DNA from: Papilionanthe hookeriana x Papilionanthe teres
Taxonomy: Eukaryota; Streptophyta; Magnoliopsida; Asparagales; Orchidaceae
NCBI GenBank assembly: GCA_022702705.1
Contig: CM040434.1
Coordinates: forward strand, 19,759,771-19,823,770
Direction: 5' to 3'
Length of the DNA: 64,000 nucleotides
Positions 46,656-57,715 of the stretch are shown here, piece by piece. Each line of letters starts with the position of its first letter. Within the stretch, counting starts at the first letter, position 1. Below the pieces are notes generated by a model. The model was not told the DNA's origin. It did not search any database and was given only the letters and a program-made list of their open reading frames with translations. A program made the translations under genes and the position numbers.

Positions 46656-47100
46656 CTCTTTGAGCTATAATAGGTGTTCACAAATTGGTCTGACTAATGT
46701 CATGGTAGATGATTGAATTATTTGTTTCACAGGCCGAGCGACTAGGCTGACATTGAGGCAATGACAGCCCATGTTTTTGAGATATTAGGCATCTCAAAGA
46801 TCGACCAAGTGAAGATGTCCCACTATACTTGGAGTGACCAGATCAACACATCTTTTTTATCTGCATTAAAAGCCTCACTAACTAGAAAAGTTTACCAGGG
46901 TTGTCGAGGTTTATGGGGATTTCATGGTGGCCTTGATGGTTTTAAGACCCCCTTCCCGTTGGTGTTGTATGTCTGATGTTCCTTATTCTATACTCCCCAC
47001 CGCCCAAAATTAACACAATCAAGGCTATCTAAGTTACCACGTACAATCATAATTTCTCAGTCACAAGGAAATTTCACCATTATGTGGTACTTAGATATCA

Positions 47101-47420
47101 CAACTCTGAAATTCTTAAGGGGGGTGGGTGACCAAAGATCATGTTATATGTTGGAAGTGCATCAACCACCTAGAAATCCTCCATGTTGGTGAACTTGCTG
47201 CCTCCCTTTCCCTAGGTGACAAACAGTTCGATTATTCTAAGTGTCTTCTTTAGTTCACCAGAAAACCCATACATGAGGCCAGTTGAGGAAACTAAATGAT
47301 CAATTAACAGGTTCATCTTGTCGAAAGTGGATTTAAACAAGATGTTCCTCGAGCTACCGGTGTTAACCAGAATGCTATCCACCTGCTAGTTGTTAATCAT
47401 CACCCTGACGATGATGGTGT
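47101..47420 (-). pseudogene. pol: Aspartic protease (relic)
   Basis: Minus strand: VDSILVNTGSSRNILFKSTF, where the active-site Asp is Asn (NTG), then MYGFSGELKKTLRIIEL, VVDALPTYNMIFGHPP (the GRP end). Stops interrupt the middle. Region 46656-47100 between protease and RT is decayed linker. Confidence 0.78.
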
Positions 47421-47960
47421 CATTGTAAGCATTCTCTATAGGGGGTAAGTCAGCGTTAGTAAAAATGATTGAGAGCTTTAAGATGGAAGTAAAAACACAA
47501 TACTCTCTCGATTGGCCCTTCTTTAGGTCGGGTATTATGACTGAATCACCTCCTAGTATTACTGGTACTATCCCCACAATGTGGATAAAATTAGCGTAGA
47601 AAGGTCCATTCGAGTCTTCTTCAGTAGATGCTTTCTCCTGCCACCAAGTGTGTGCTTCCGAGGCCACAAATGATCTTTCCATCTCGAATTAACTCTTTGA
47701 ACAAGCTATAAAGGTGTCTGTGCTCCTTTATAATCATGATCATGTGGTATTTACATAACTTGTTAGTGACAGAGAGGAAAGCTCTGATTTTCATCAGTGG
47801 GGCCTTTTAGAAGTATTCCTTGTCCTGAATAGATTCCACCAATTATGCCATGGAAACCCTTAGATGTATATATCTCGATGCTCCCCAATCACCAATAGAG
47901 CAATCATTCGATCGGTTGCATCTTTGTGTATTTCAGTCGACCTCCTTGTCGTTGCGAGAC
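47421..47960 (-). pseudogene. gag: Gag C-terminal part with zinc-finger remnant (relic)
   Basis: Minus strand: KLCKYHMIMIIKEHRHLYSL resembles the C-x2-H-x4-H zinc knuckle region before protease in Tat gags. It is followed by an open 98-residue frame (47682-47386) with YANFIHIVGIVPVILGGDS, the usual 'I..I.GG' segment before protease. Confidence 0.6.
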
Positions 47961-48039
47961 TACCGTCCTCTTTCATGCTTAGGCAGAGGTCCACACTTCT
48001 CCATCTACACGTCATTGTGTAAGACTTTTTTGCCTGATT

Positions 48040-49933
48040 GATGATAAACCTAAAATATATAGTATTTTTATGCACATTTTTAATGATAATGCACTTTAAT
48101 GGAATGCTTTTTGTGTATTTTTCTTGCAGGTATGATTAAATGGATGAATGTGATGAAAGAAGTAAAAAAGGATCAAATTTAGAGCAAAAATGAAGAAAAT
48201 TAAAGAAATGATCTGCGGCGTCTGAGTGTTGGAACCCGCACTTACGCACCATAGCACCGTGGCTATGCGCCCAGAGTTAGAGCATACACGCCAGATAAAC
48301 TGGGACTAAGCGCCAGAACCCCGCGCTTAAGTGCGACGCATTATAAAATAGGAGTTATTGAATTTTTGGTGCGATTTTTAAGAGGTTTTTGAGGCATCTT
48401 TTGGTGAGAATGTGGATAACTTTCTATTGGCACCAAATTTCATTCAAAATACTCTTGAATGGATGCATCTTTTAGAAGATATGTTGAATCTGGGCACAAT
48501 TTGAAGAGATATGAAGACACCTGTTGAAAAAGTATTAAAAAGAAGATTAGAAGATCATTGTGTGTGTGTGTTGTTAGAGTTTTTAAAGAGTCTAGTAAGA
48601 GAGTAAATTAAAGTGTTTTAATGTGGTTGTTGTAGAGTGTGTAAGTAGTGTAAGAGTGTTTTTTCATTAACTACTACTCCACTTCACCACTTTTATTTAA
48701 TATTTTGTTTGTATTAGGATTAGATTAGAGATTTGGATTCCTCAGAGTTGGGCGCCAACCTCTAAGGAGCATTGTAAGTAAAAGTAAAGTTTCAAAGGAA
48801 CTGCAAGAGTGTTGTAGAGAGAATTTACAGATAAGTCTTTATCTTTGTTATTACATTTGGTTTTTAATTAAGACTTCTTGTGTTTTCACTATGATTTCTT
48901 CTTTTAAACCAAGTTGTGATTGTATTTTCTCCATGAATTCTACATAGTTTTCTTTATCTTTTTCCTTAACATGATGAAGTAATAAAGATATGAAAGTATG
49001 TTGTGTAAAGTACAGGATTTTAATGTTGGAAGAAGTTGTGATGATTCAAAACCTTGCACTTCATTTACTTCTTGATTTGGCCAATTAAGATGTTAAAATA
49101 TGTTGTGAAAACATGTAAGAATAGATATGGTATTATCTCAATCAATAATTGGAAAGAATCACATCAGATTATATGGATGAGAATATAATTCATATGGTTG
49201 AGTGCAAATAAATAGGCAGATATACATTGATGGGTGTAGAATTAGAGGACTTTAGAGTGACAGTCTAAAGCATCCCAATTTGATTTATTGTTTTATGTTT
49301 TGAAACGAGATGTTAGCCCTCAGGTGGAGGAAATCAAGGAAACTCTATAGTGAGAGCTAGTATCTTTCCTGCCTAACCCCTCTTCAAGATTTATAAAACA
49401 ATAGATTAAACTATGTTCATTATAACATCTCTAGTAAGGGTAAAGAATATAATTGCTCCTATTTGGCACAACACATTTTTAGATACTTCCACAACAATAA
49501 TTCCATGATTTGTTACTGATTCATAAAAAGAAAAAATATATTTTATTTGTATTTGCTTACATCTTATAAAATTTTAGTTAAAGTTGTTGTTTACTTTTAT
49601 TTCAAATAATAAAAATTAGCAAAAAGAACCGAATTTTATTTCCTAGAGTATTATCTTTAGTTTGAGTAAAAACTTTCTTAAAAAGTAACAAGTTAATTTT
49701 CTGTTTTCGTTGTTTAACACTTTCCTTGTGGGTTCAATATCTCGAGGATTAATCAGAAAGTCATTTATTACTTGATAACGATATGTATACTTGCGCAGTA
49801 TCCCATTTTAAAATATCATTTAAATCTTTTATTTACATTTACATCAAGTTTTGACATCGTTGTAAAGAAAAAGATATCATTAAGTGAAGTCTCAATTCAT
49901 ATATAAAATGTAAGCAAAAATATGCAGAGATCA
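48040..49933 (+). repeat. 5' LTR of Athila-like element C
   Basis: Starts TGATGATAAACC and ends GCAGAGATCA before a primer site. 5' box AATGCACTTTAAT (48088-48100) and TTGCAGGTATG (48125-48135), GC-rich cassette (48215-48345), GAGTGAGAGCTAGTATCTTTCC segment and 3' box (about 49727-49797). About 1.9 kb, the same family as LTR B. A minus-strand Tat relic lies immediately to the left. Confidence 0.83.
48215..48345 (+). repeat. GC-rich cassette in LTR C
   Basis: Words such as GACTAAGCGCCAG and CCGCGCTTAAGTGCGACGC. Closest to the cassette at 56636-56730 inside the same element (CGCGACTAAGCGTCG, CGCGCTTAGGCGCC). Confidence 0.6.
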
Positions 49934-49939
49934 AGTTTT

Positions 49940-49957
49940 TGGCGTCGTTGCCGGGGA
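49940..49957 (+). other. Primer binding site of element C
   Basis: TGGCGTCGTTGCCGGGGA, one base off the Athila tRNA-Asp-type site. A degenerate second copy (ATCAAGTTTTGACATCGTTG) lies about 90 bases upstream at 49843-49862, as in element B. Confidence 0.85.
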
Positions 49958-50090
49958 AAGAAGGAAAACAAATTTTAAGAAAAATTAATTTTTACTTTTT
50001 TTTAAATCTTATTTAAACTTATTAGATTTATTTCAGGAAATTGTTATTTCTGTTGTGTGATTTTTATTTTATTGTGTTTTATAATTGTGT

Positions 50091-51884
50091 ATGTATGGTT
50101 CAGGTTTTGAAGGACTTGTGCTTTACGATTATGAATTAGAAAGAACTATAAGAAAAATCAGAAAAATTAAAAATTCAGAAAAAGATAAAAATATTCAAGA
50201 AATAACAAATCAAAATAATCAAAATGTTGGAATCCATCAAGAATTTAGACCTTTAAGAGATTATGCTAATCCTATAGTAGATTAATTTAATGATAGTATT
50301 CAAAATCCTGCTGTAGCGACTAGTTCATTTAAACTTAAACCTGCTATTATTCAAATGATATATAATAATCAGTTTTAGGGAGCACCAACTGAAGATCCAA
50401 ATTTACATGTTGTAAATTTTCTAGAATTATGTGTTATATTTAAATATGATGGTGTTTCAGATGATGCTATTAGACTTAGGCTTTTTCTTTCTTATTAAGG
50501 GATAAAGCTAGATGTAGTTAAATTCATTGGCACCTGAATCTATCAGAACTTGGGGTGATTTAGCATAAAAATTTCTTGCTAAATATTTTCCACCATCAAA
50601 GACTACAAAGCTTAGAAATGATTTTACATCTTTTTGCCACTTTGAAGAGGAATCTATTTATGAAGCATGAGAACATTTTAAAGATCTCCTAAAAAAGTGT
50701 CAACATCATTTGATACCATATTGGTTAATAATTCAAACATTTTATAATGGATTAGCTGGATCTCTTAGATCTATTATCAATATTGCTGCTGGTGGTTCAT
50801 TGATGTCTAAACAGTTTAATGACGCTTATGTTTTAATTGAATAAATGGCTACAAATATATCTCAATGGGCTTCTGAGAGGGTAAATCCTAAAAAAGGTAG
50901 CCAATATTCATGAATATGATGCTTTTGTAATATTAGTAAATCAAGTTTTTGCAATTTTAAGGAAGATAGATCAATTTGGAATGAATTTTTCTCAACCAAT
51001 TTTAATGATTGAAGAAAACTCATCAGGCCAAATGGTAGATTCTCAAACATCATTAAAAACTTTGAATGTCATAAACAAGTCTAATAACCCATATTCCAAT
51101 TATTATAACCCAGGTTGGAAGAACCATTCAAACTTTAATTGGAATAACAATAATCAGGGTGGTTATAGTCAAAAAGGGGGCAACAATCAAGTAAACCCAT
51201 ATGGGAATTGGAACAACCAAGGGAATAATAATTATAGACTTTCTTATCCTCCAAGGTTTAACAGTACTTCATAATTTAAGGAGATTTTGTCTATAGAAGA
51301 AGTGGTGTTACAAATGGGAAATCAATTGCAAAGTCATGGAGCTACAATTAGAAATGTTGTGAATCAATTGGGACAGATAGCAAATTCAATAATTAATAGA
51401 TCCCAAGGAACACTTCCTAGTAATACAAAGATAAATCCAAGAGATAAAAATAAAGAGCAAGTAAAAACTATTCAATTAAGAAGTGGAAGAGAGTTGGAAG
51501 GTTGAGTTCAAAAAGAGATTGAAGTAGAGAAAGAAGAGATTGAAGAACCAAAAGAGGGCGCTCAGAAAGGTTTGGAAAGACCTATTTCTCCACCAAAGAT
51601 TGATTTAGAAAAACCTCCACCACCATTTCCTTAGAGACTTCGATAACAAAAGTTGGATAAGCAATTTTCAATGTTCTTGGAAATTTTTAAGAAACTACAA
51701 TAAATATTGCATTTGTTGAAGTCTTACAAAAAATGCTAAGTTATCTGAAGTTTATGAAGGAAATTCTAAACAGAAAAAGAAAGAATGAAGATAATGAGAT
51801 TATTGCACTTAGTGAAGAATGTAGTGCAATAATTCAAAAGAAGCTTCCTGAAAAGCTAAAGATCCTGTAGCATCACAATTCCAT
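50091..51884 (+). pseudogene. gag: Element C: gag
   Basis: ATG at 50091 (MYGSGFEGLVLYDY). First part FRPLRDYANPIVD, then stops; the Retrotrans_gag core (KLKPAIIQMIYNNQF, TEDPNLHVVNFLELC, VSDDAIRLRLF) is broken by stops and frameshifts near 50380-50520. IRTWGDLAxKFLAKYFPPSK continues it. An Asn/Gly-rich stretch (51100-51270: NWNNNNQGGYSQKGGNNQ) and a region with EEVVLQMGNQLQSHGATIRN and TIQLRSGRELEG follow. It matches the much better preserved gag of element D (59543-61186) segment by segment. Confidence 0.88.
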
Positions 51885-52450
51885 GTGCAATCGGAGACAA
51901 ATTTTTATGGGAAAGCTTTATGTGATTTAGGTACATGCATTAATCTTATGCCATTGTCTATATTTAAAACACCAGGATTAGGAGAAATAACTCCGATTAC
52001 TGTAACTCTGCAGTTAGCAGATCGTTCAATAACCTATTCTAAAGGAGTTATAAAAGAAGTTTTAGTAAAAGTGGATCAATTTATCTTTCCTATTGATTTC
52101 ATTGGCTTGATATGGAGCAAGATAAGGAGATACCTATTATTTTGGGGAGACCTTTCTTAGCTACAGGAAGAGCAATGATAGATGTGCAAAAAAAGGAATT
52201 AAATATGCATATCAATGATCAAACTGTGACAATTAATATTTCAAAATCAATAAAATATCCTGCAAAAGGTAAAGATGATGAATGTTTCAAGATGGATGTA
52301 ATGAGATATTTGAGTGAATGTCATTTCAATGCAAATTATGAAGAAAATTTTGAAAGATAAAAATTGGGACATGAGTAAGAAGAGGAAACAAAATATTCTG
52401 ATGAATTTAATAAGGAAGATTTAAATTATGTTCAAGAAAGTTTTGAAGTT
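51885..52450 (+). pseudogene. pol: Element C: protease
   Basis: Athila-type retropepsin. Active site reads CDLGTCINLMPLSIF (Asp at 51924-51926). The usual Athila motif is DLGASINLMP, so the DLG is kept and Ala-Ser is changed. Then LADRSITYSKGVIKEVLVKV, a frame change near 52110, [19 protein letters not shown] (GRPF end) and INISKSIKYP, DECFKMDVM. 82-91 residue open pieces. Confidence 0.87.
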
Positions 52451-53530
52451 TTGGATATGTCAAAGAAAGATGAATCTTTTTGTCCATCAATTGAAAAACC
52501 TCTTGAACTTGAATTGAAGTTACTTCTTGAACATTTAAAATATGTCTTTTTAGGTGATTCCTCAATTTTTTCTGTTATAATTTTCTCAAAATTAACTACT
52601 GAAGAAGAAGAGAGTTTTCTTGAAACTTTAAAGAAATATAAGAAGGTCTTTCAATGGACAATTGATGCTATTAAAGGAATCAATCCTTCAATTTGTATGT
52701 ACAAAATCCTTATCAAAGAAAACTGCAAACCCAGGGCTGATCCTTAAAGGAGACTAAATCCTACTATGAAAAGAGTTATTAAGAAAGAAAATTTAAAGTG
52801 GTTAGATGCTGGAAGTATCTACCCTATTTCAAATAGTGCATGGGTTAGTCCTATTCATTGTGTTCCTAAGAAAAGAGGAGTAACTGTAATTATCAATGAA
52901 AAGAATGAATTAATACTAAGAAGACAAGTTACAGGATGACGAATATGTATTGATTATAGAAAATTAAATCTCGCCACCAAGAAATATCATTGTCCACTTC
53001 CTTTTCTTGACCAAATGTTGGATATACTAGCTGGGCATAAAAACTCTTATTTTCTGGATGGATATACTGGATATCACTAAATATAAATTGCTCCTGAGGA
53101 TCAAGAGAAAAAAATGTTTACCAGTCCTTATGGTGCATTTGCTTTTACAAGAATTCCCTTTAGTTTATGTAATACCCATGCTACATTTCAAAGATGCACG
53201 ATGACAAATTTCTATGATTTAATTGAAAAAGGAATTGAAGTGTTTATGGATGATTTTTCAGTGTTAGGAATTTCATTTGAATCATGTTTAGAACATCTAT
53301 CCAAAGTTCTTAAATGTTGTGAAGAAACAAATTTAGTCCTTAATTAGGAAAAATGTCAATTTATGATACTATAAGGAATTTTCTTATGAAATCATATTTC
53401 AGAAAAAGGTATGGAAGTAGACCCTGCAAAAATTCAAGTGGTCGCTAATTTAGCTTGCCCAACGAATGTAAGGGAGATCAGGAGTTTTTTATGACATGTT
53501 GGATTCTACATATGTTATATTAAAGACTTT
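52451..53530 (+). pseudogene. pol: Element C: reverse transcriptase
   Basis: WTIDAIKGINPSICMYKI, WLDAGSIYPISNSAWVSPIH, CIDYRKLNLATKKYHCPLP, FLDQMLDILAGH, FLDGYTGYH, MFTSPYGAFAFTRIPFSL, FQRCTMTNFYDLIEKGIEVF, then the catalytic MDD in FMDDFSVLG (about 53240-53265). Several stops (for example at 52746 and 52938) and a TAG after LVLN (53345). The usual PFGLCNAPATFQ is changed to PFSLCNTHATFQ. Confidence 0.9.
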
Positions 53531-53990
53531 TAAAAAATTGCTAAGCCTCTATGCCACTTATTGGAAGAAGATGCAATTTTTAATTTTGATGAAGAATGCC
53601 TAAGAGCTTTTGCATCATTAAAAGAAAAATTAATCGCTACACTAGTTATTGGTTCACCAGATTGGGAAAAACCTTTTGAATTAATATGTGATGCTTGTGA
53701 TTATGCTATTGGAGCTGTTTTAGGACAGAAATATGATAAAATTTTCAAAATAATTTACTATGCTAGTAGAACTCTTAATGAAACACAAATTAATTATACA
53801 ACAACTGAGAAAGAGTTAGTAGCTATAATATTTGCTTTTGATAAATTCAGATCATATTTAATTAGAACTAAATATGTGGTGCATACTGATCATTCTACTA
53901 TTAAATATTTAATGAAAAAGAATGATGCTAAACTAAGTTGATAAGATGGATTCTTCTTTTACAAGAATTTAACTTTGAGATAGTAGATAG
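53531..53990 (+). pseudogene. pol: Element C: RNase H
   Basis: A 126-residue open piece with [76 protein letters not shown] and VVHTDHSTIKYLM. Catalytic Asp (CDA), Glu (TEKE) and Asp (TDH) are present. The frame breaks at about 53941 before LLLQEFNFEIVDRKG. Confidence 0.9.
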
Positions 53991-55383
53991 GAAGGGTGTT
54001 GATCATATGTCCAAGCTTGAAAATGAAAAATCTCTCTTTTGTAATGAAGAAATTAATGAACATTTTCCTGATGAAAAATTGTTCACTATTAATTTGTCGC
54101 ATGTTTAATGGTATGCCGACATTGTAAACTTTATTGTTAGTGACATTTTACCCTATGATTTGACATACCAACAGAGGAAGAAGTTTTTATCTGAAGCTAA
54201 GACTTATTTTTTAGATGACCCAATATTATATAAAAAAGGAAAGGATATAATTATTCGAAGATGTGTGCCATTAGAAGAAACTTATGAAATTATTCAAAAA
54301 TTTCATGATTATGATTTTGGGGGACATTTTGGTGTTGATAATATTGCATATAAAATTCTGCAATCTAGATTTTATTGGCCTATAATTTTTAAGGATGTTG
54401 ATACTTATATTAAAAATTTTGATCGATGGCAGCAAGTAGGCAATATTTATAGAAAAAATAAAATGCCCTTCAATTATATATTGGAAGTTGAAATATTTTA
54501 TGTTTAGGGATTAGATTTCATGGGACCATTTATACCATCTTTTAGAAATTTATATATATTGTTAGCAATAGATTATGTATCCAAATGAATAGAAGTTGTT
54601 GCTTTATTTCGCTTTGATGCTTGAAGTGTTGCAAAGAAAGAACATATTTTGTAGATTTGGAATGCCAAGAGTAATCATAACTGATGGAGGAAGTCATTTT
54701 AGAAATGCAGTTATGGAGAAATTAGTAAAGAAATATCATATAATTCATAAAATTGCTTTTGTTTATCATCCCCAGACAAGTGGTTTGGTTGAATTATCCA
54801 ATCATAAAATTAAAATAATTTAGAAAAATTTGTTAATCCAAACAGAAAGGAATGGTCAATTAAACTGAATTTGGCTTTGTGAGCTTATAGGACTGCATAT
54901 AGGACTCCTATAGGAATGTCCCCATATAGGCTAATTTTTGGGAAAGCTTGTCATTTACCAGTTGAACTTGAGCATAAAACATATAGGGCTATTAAAAAGT
55001 TCAATTTTAATTTGAAGGATGCTAGAGAGAAAATATTACTACAATTAAATGAGCTTGAAGAGATAATGAATGAATCATATGAAAGTGCTAAGATATATAA
55101 AGAAAAGATGAAATTGTGGCATGATCGTAAGATTCTAAATAAAAATATTTAGGATAACAAATTTTGTTATACAATGTTAGATTAAGATTATATGTTTGGA
55201 AAACTTAAGTCCAGGTGGATGGGTCCATTTATTGTAATAAAAGTTTATCCCTATGGAGTTGTGGATATTAAATATCCTAAAACTGAGAAAATATTAAAAG
55301 TAAATAAAAATAGACTAAAAACTTATTTCTCAATTGATTAACTTAAACTTGATGAGTATTTGATGTTGGGTCACCCAGAATAA
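53991..55383 (+). pseudogene. pol: Element C: integrase
   Basis: WYADIVNFIVSDILPYDLTY, LYKKGKDIIIRRCVPLEET, then FHDYDFGGHFGVDNIAYKI (the two His). The two Cys of the zinc site are lost (FDRWQQVGN where CDRCQRVGN is usual). GLDFMGPF (first Asp), frameshifts, [13 protein letters not shown] (second Asp), [13 protein letters not shown] (Glu), [20 protein letters not shown] and a C-terminal [19 protein letters not shown]. It ends LMLGHPE before TAA at 55381-55383. Collinear with 1-802 of element A. Confidence 0.9.
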
Positions 55384-55860
55384 GCATTGGGTATGTCAGG
55401 ATGACGACATTAAACCAAGCGCTTTGTGGGAGGCAACCCATAGTTATCGGTGTGCTTTGCTTTAAGTTTGTTTTGTGTGCTTTGTTTGGTTTGAAGTAAG
55501 AATTATATGGTAGTATTTTGATTATATTATGTTAATGGAGATTAATGAGACCTTAATTGATAATTTGGATGAGTTAAAACGAGTATTCAGACGCTTAGCA
55601 GACCTTTACTAAAATGAGCACTGGCGGCTAAGTACCAACAGTTGGCGCTTAGGCGCCGAAGATATAAAAAACATGAAAAATATGTTTATATAACCCAATA
55701 TCTTGAGGAAGTTGCATGTCATGTTTATGGAAGGTTTGTGAACGTAGGAAGATGGTTTTAGGCCATATAAACTCTATAAAAAAGGGATCATATTAAAGGG
55801 AATACATCCCATTCCGATTTTCTATCCTAAGAGTTTTATAGAAGAGTTTAAATTAGAGAA
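55384..55860 (+). other. Element C: leader before the coiled-coil ORF
   Basis: Begins with the TCAGGATGACGACATTAAAC and AAGCGCTTTGTGGGAGGCAACC segment that follows Athila integrase genes, then a GC-rich cassette at about 55612-55662 (CTGGCGGCTAAG, GGCGCTTAGGCGCCGAAG). No gene. Confidence 0.7.
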
Positions 55861-56223
55861 ATGTCTTCTTAGGAGAGTGAATTTAAGAAGAAGGATGGAA
55901 ATAAAAAGAAGTTTATTTCTGAGAGTGCGCAAGAGTTATATAACATATTTCTGGCCGTTAGTATTCAAGGAATATCAGAAAAGATTGCGAAGATTGAGGC
56001 TGATGTTGCATCAATCAAAGAAAAGGTAAATGAAACTAATGCACATTTAGCACATATTAGATGGCAATTGAAAATGCAATTTAGTCATACTAGTCATGTT
56101 GAAGAAGCGGATAAAACACTATTTTTGAAGAACAAGTGGATAGAAGAAGATCCGATAAGAGTTTTCAACCATCGCCCGTTCTATCAAATCTATATACTAA
56201 ATGGTTCATATGGAACAAATTGA
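55861..56223 (+). pseudogene. Element C: ORF A, small coiled-coil protein
   Basis: ATG at 55861, 120 codons to TGA at 56221-56223, damaged only by a TAG as codon 4. After a Lys-rich start comes a long heptad-rich helix (GISEKIAKIEADVASIKEKV and NETNAHLAHIRWQLKMQF), then SHTSHVEEADK and KNKWIEEDPIRVF. The pattern W-x-[ML]-K-x2-F-x-HS/T followed by KxWIEED equals the C-terminal part of ORF A in element A (about 2155-2250). The conserved domain seen upstream in element A is absent here. Function unknown; a coiled-coil oligomer is the most that can be said. Confidence 0.6.
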
Positions 56224-57088
56224 GGGTATATTCTACCTAATGGAGATTGGAATTAAATTTTATATTTGTGTTATGTATTAAATCTATCGTGTTAAGAGTT
56301 AGTGTTTAAATGTTTTATGTATGTTAGATGTTATATATGTGTTTGTATTTTTATTTTGTGTTTAGTGCTTTGTTTAAGTGTTTAAATATGAGTAGAAATG
56401 AATGAGATATTATCCAAGGATATTGGATTAAAGACTTATAATTTGTAATTGTAATTTGTATTTGTTTTATTAAGTAAAAGTTTGTGTTTGTGTAAAACTT
56501 GTGTTGAATCATTTTTAATTCAATAGAAGTGTAATTATGGAGATAAGAAGATTATAAGGTGATGATATACTTATTAAAACAATTTAAGGGTTGATTAAGT
56601 GAGCGAAATTGTGTATTTAATGAAAAAATCGATAGCAGCGGGTTCGCGGCTAAGCACCAAACCCTCGCGCTTATGCGCTAGTGCTCCGCGACTAAGCGTC
56701 GTACTTTCGCGCTTAGGCGCCGGTTTGCAAAATTTGGTTTTCAGGTTTTAAAAACCTGAAAAATCACAAAAATCTTCACCCCGTCATCTTCAACCTTCAG
56801 CATTTGTGACATAGAAGGCTAGGGCATCACTAAGCTTTGCGATTCTTGAGCCGTTTCAAGTGGAAATTGTTAGATTTGATCTTCTTAAGGTAAGAGCACT
56901 ACTCTTAAGTAAAAATTTTTTATTTTCACCATATATTTTGAGTACATTTTGGAGAAATTTGAAAATCACTATTCATGGTGAGAAAAAGCTTTGGAAATTA
57001 GTTTGATTTATTTAAGCATATAGGAGTTAAGTTTAGTGATTTTGAGTTGAATGTGAGATTTATAGTGATTTTTATACAAATTTTAGAA
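56224..57088 (+). other. Element C: leader before ORF B
   Basis: AT-rich and without a gene. Holds the GC-rich cassette at 56636-56730 (CGCGGCTAAGCACC, CGCGCTTATGCGC, CGCGACTAAGCGTCG, CGCGCTTAGGCGCCGG), which resembles the cassette in LTR C. Confidence 0.65.
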
Positions 57089-57715
57089 ATGGCACCGAAG
57101 AGTAGCAAGTCTAAAGCCACTTTCGATACTAACAAGTTCATTAGCTCTAAAGCTCAAGATCGTTACGTGCAAGCATTACAGTCATGGAAACTGATTCAAG
57201 AACGTGGATTTGATAAGCCCGACAGAGTTATTGAAGATATGATAGTAAGGGACATATTGTGTTATTTCACTGTCATAGCTGTTTCTTCTGTTGTATGTGA
57301 GTTCTATGTAAATCTCTCATAATCAGAAGAAAACATTATGTTTGTTCGAGGGCAGTTTGTACACTTTACTCTCGAGGTAATAAACGAATTTTATCTACTG
57401 CAGCCGAGTACATTTTGTTTTTATTCGAATTGTAATCCTACTGAGGAAGAACTGGATGAGATTATTTCTGCTTTGACTGACGGGAGGAGATTATGGAAAC
57501 ACACTAATGAGAAAAGAGTAAAATTCCCTGCTTTAAAGTAAATGCCACCTCTAAGGCTTAACATTATTTTATACCATCTAAGTTGCTTCCTAAAATCATC
57601 TGAGCGAGGTGACTAGAGAAATGGCCACCTTAAATTATTGTATTCAGCAGAGGAAAGTGATAGATATTGGGAAGATTATTTATGATTGTATTTGGATGTT
57701 GACCCAAGAAAAAAA
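57089..57715 (+). pseudogene. Element C: ORF B, interrupted by element D
   Basis: ATG at 57089 (MAPKSSKSKATFDTNKFISS), then AQDRYVQALQSW, ERGFDKPDRVIEDMIV, VVCEFYVNLS, a TAA at 57320-57322, FVRGQFVHFTLEVINEFY, EELDEIISALTDGRRLWK. A frame change at about 57539 and a TAA at 57559-57561 precede HYFIPSKLLPKI. A further frame change leads to EVTREMATLNYCIQQRKVID and IGKIIYDCIWMLTQEK. There the LTR of element D begins. This is the best-preserved N-terminus of the three ORF B copies; the FISSKAQ-ERGF start is typical of Athila env-position ORFs. Confidence 0.8.

Larger units (their letters stand above)
44860..47960 (-). mobile_element. Minus-strand Tat-type gag-pol relic, no LTRs seen
   Basis: Reading right to left: gag zinc-finger region, protease, RT, RNase H, archaeal-type RNase H and the linker before integrase, all heavily broken. 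The order and the second RNase H place it in the Tat lineage, but its sequence differs clearly from the giant element. Element C's LTR abuts its gag end at 48040. The integrase is missing. Confidence 0.82.
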
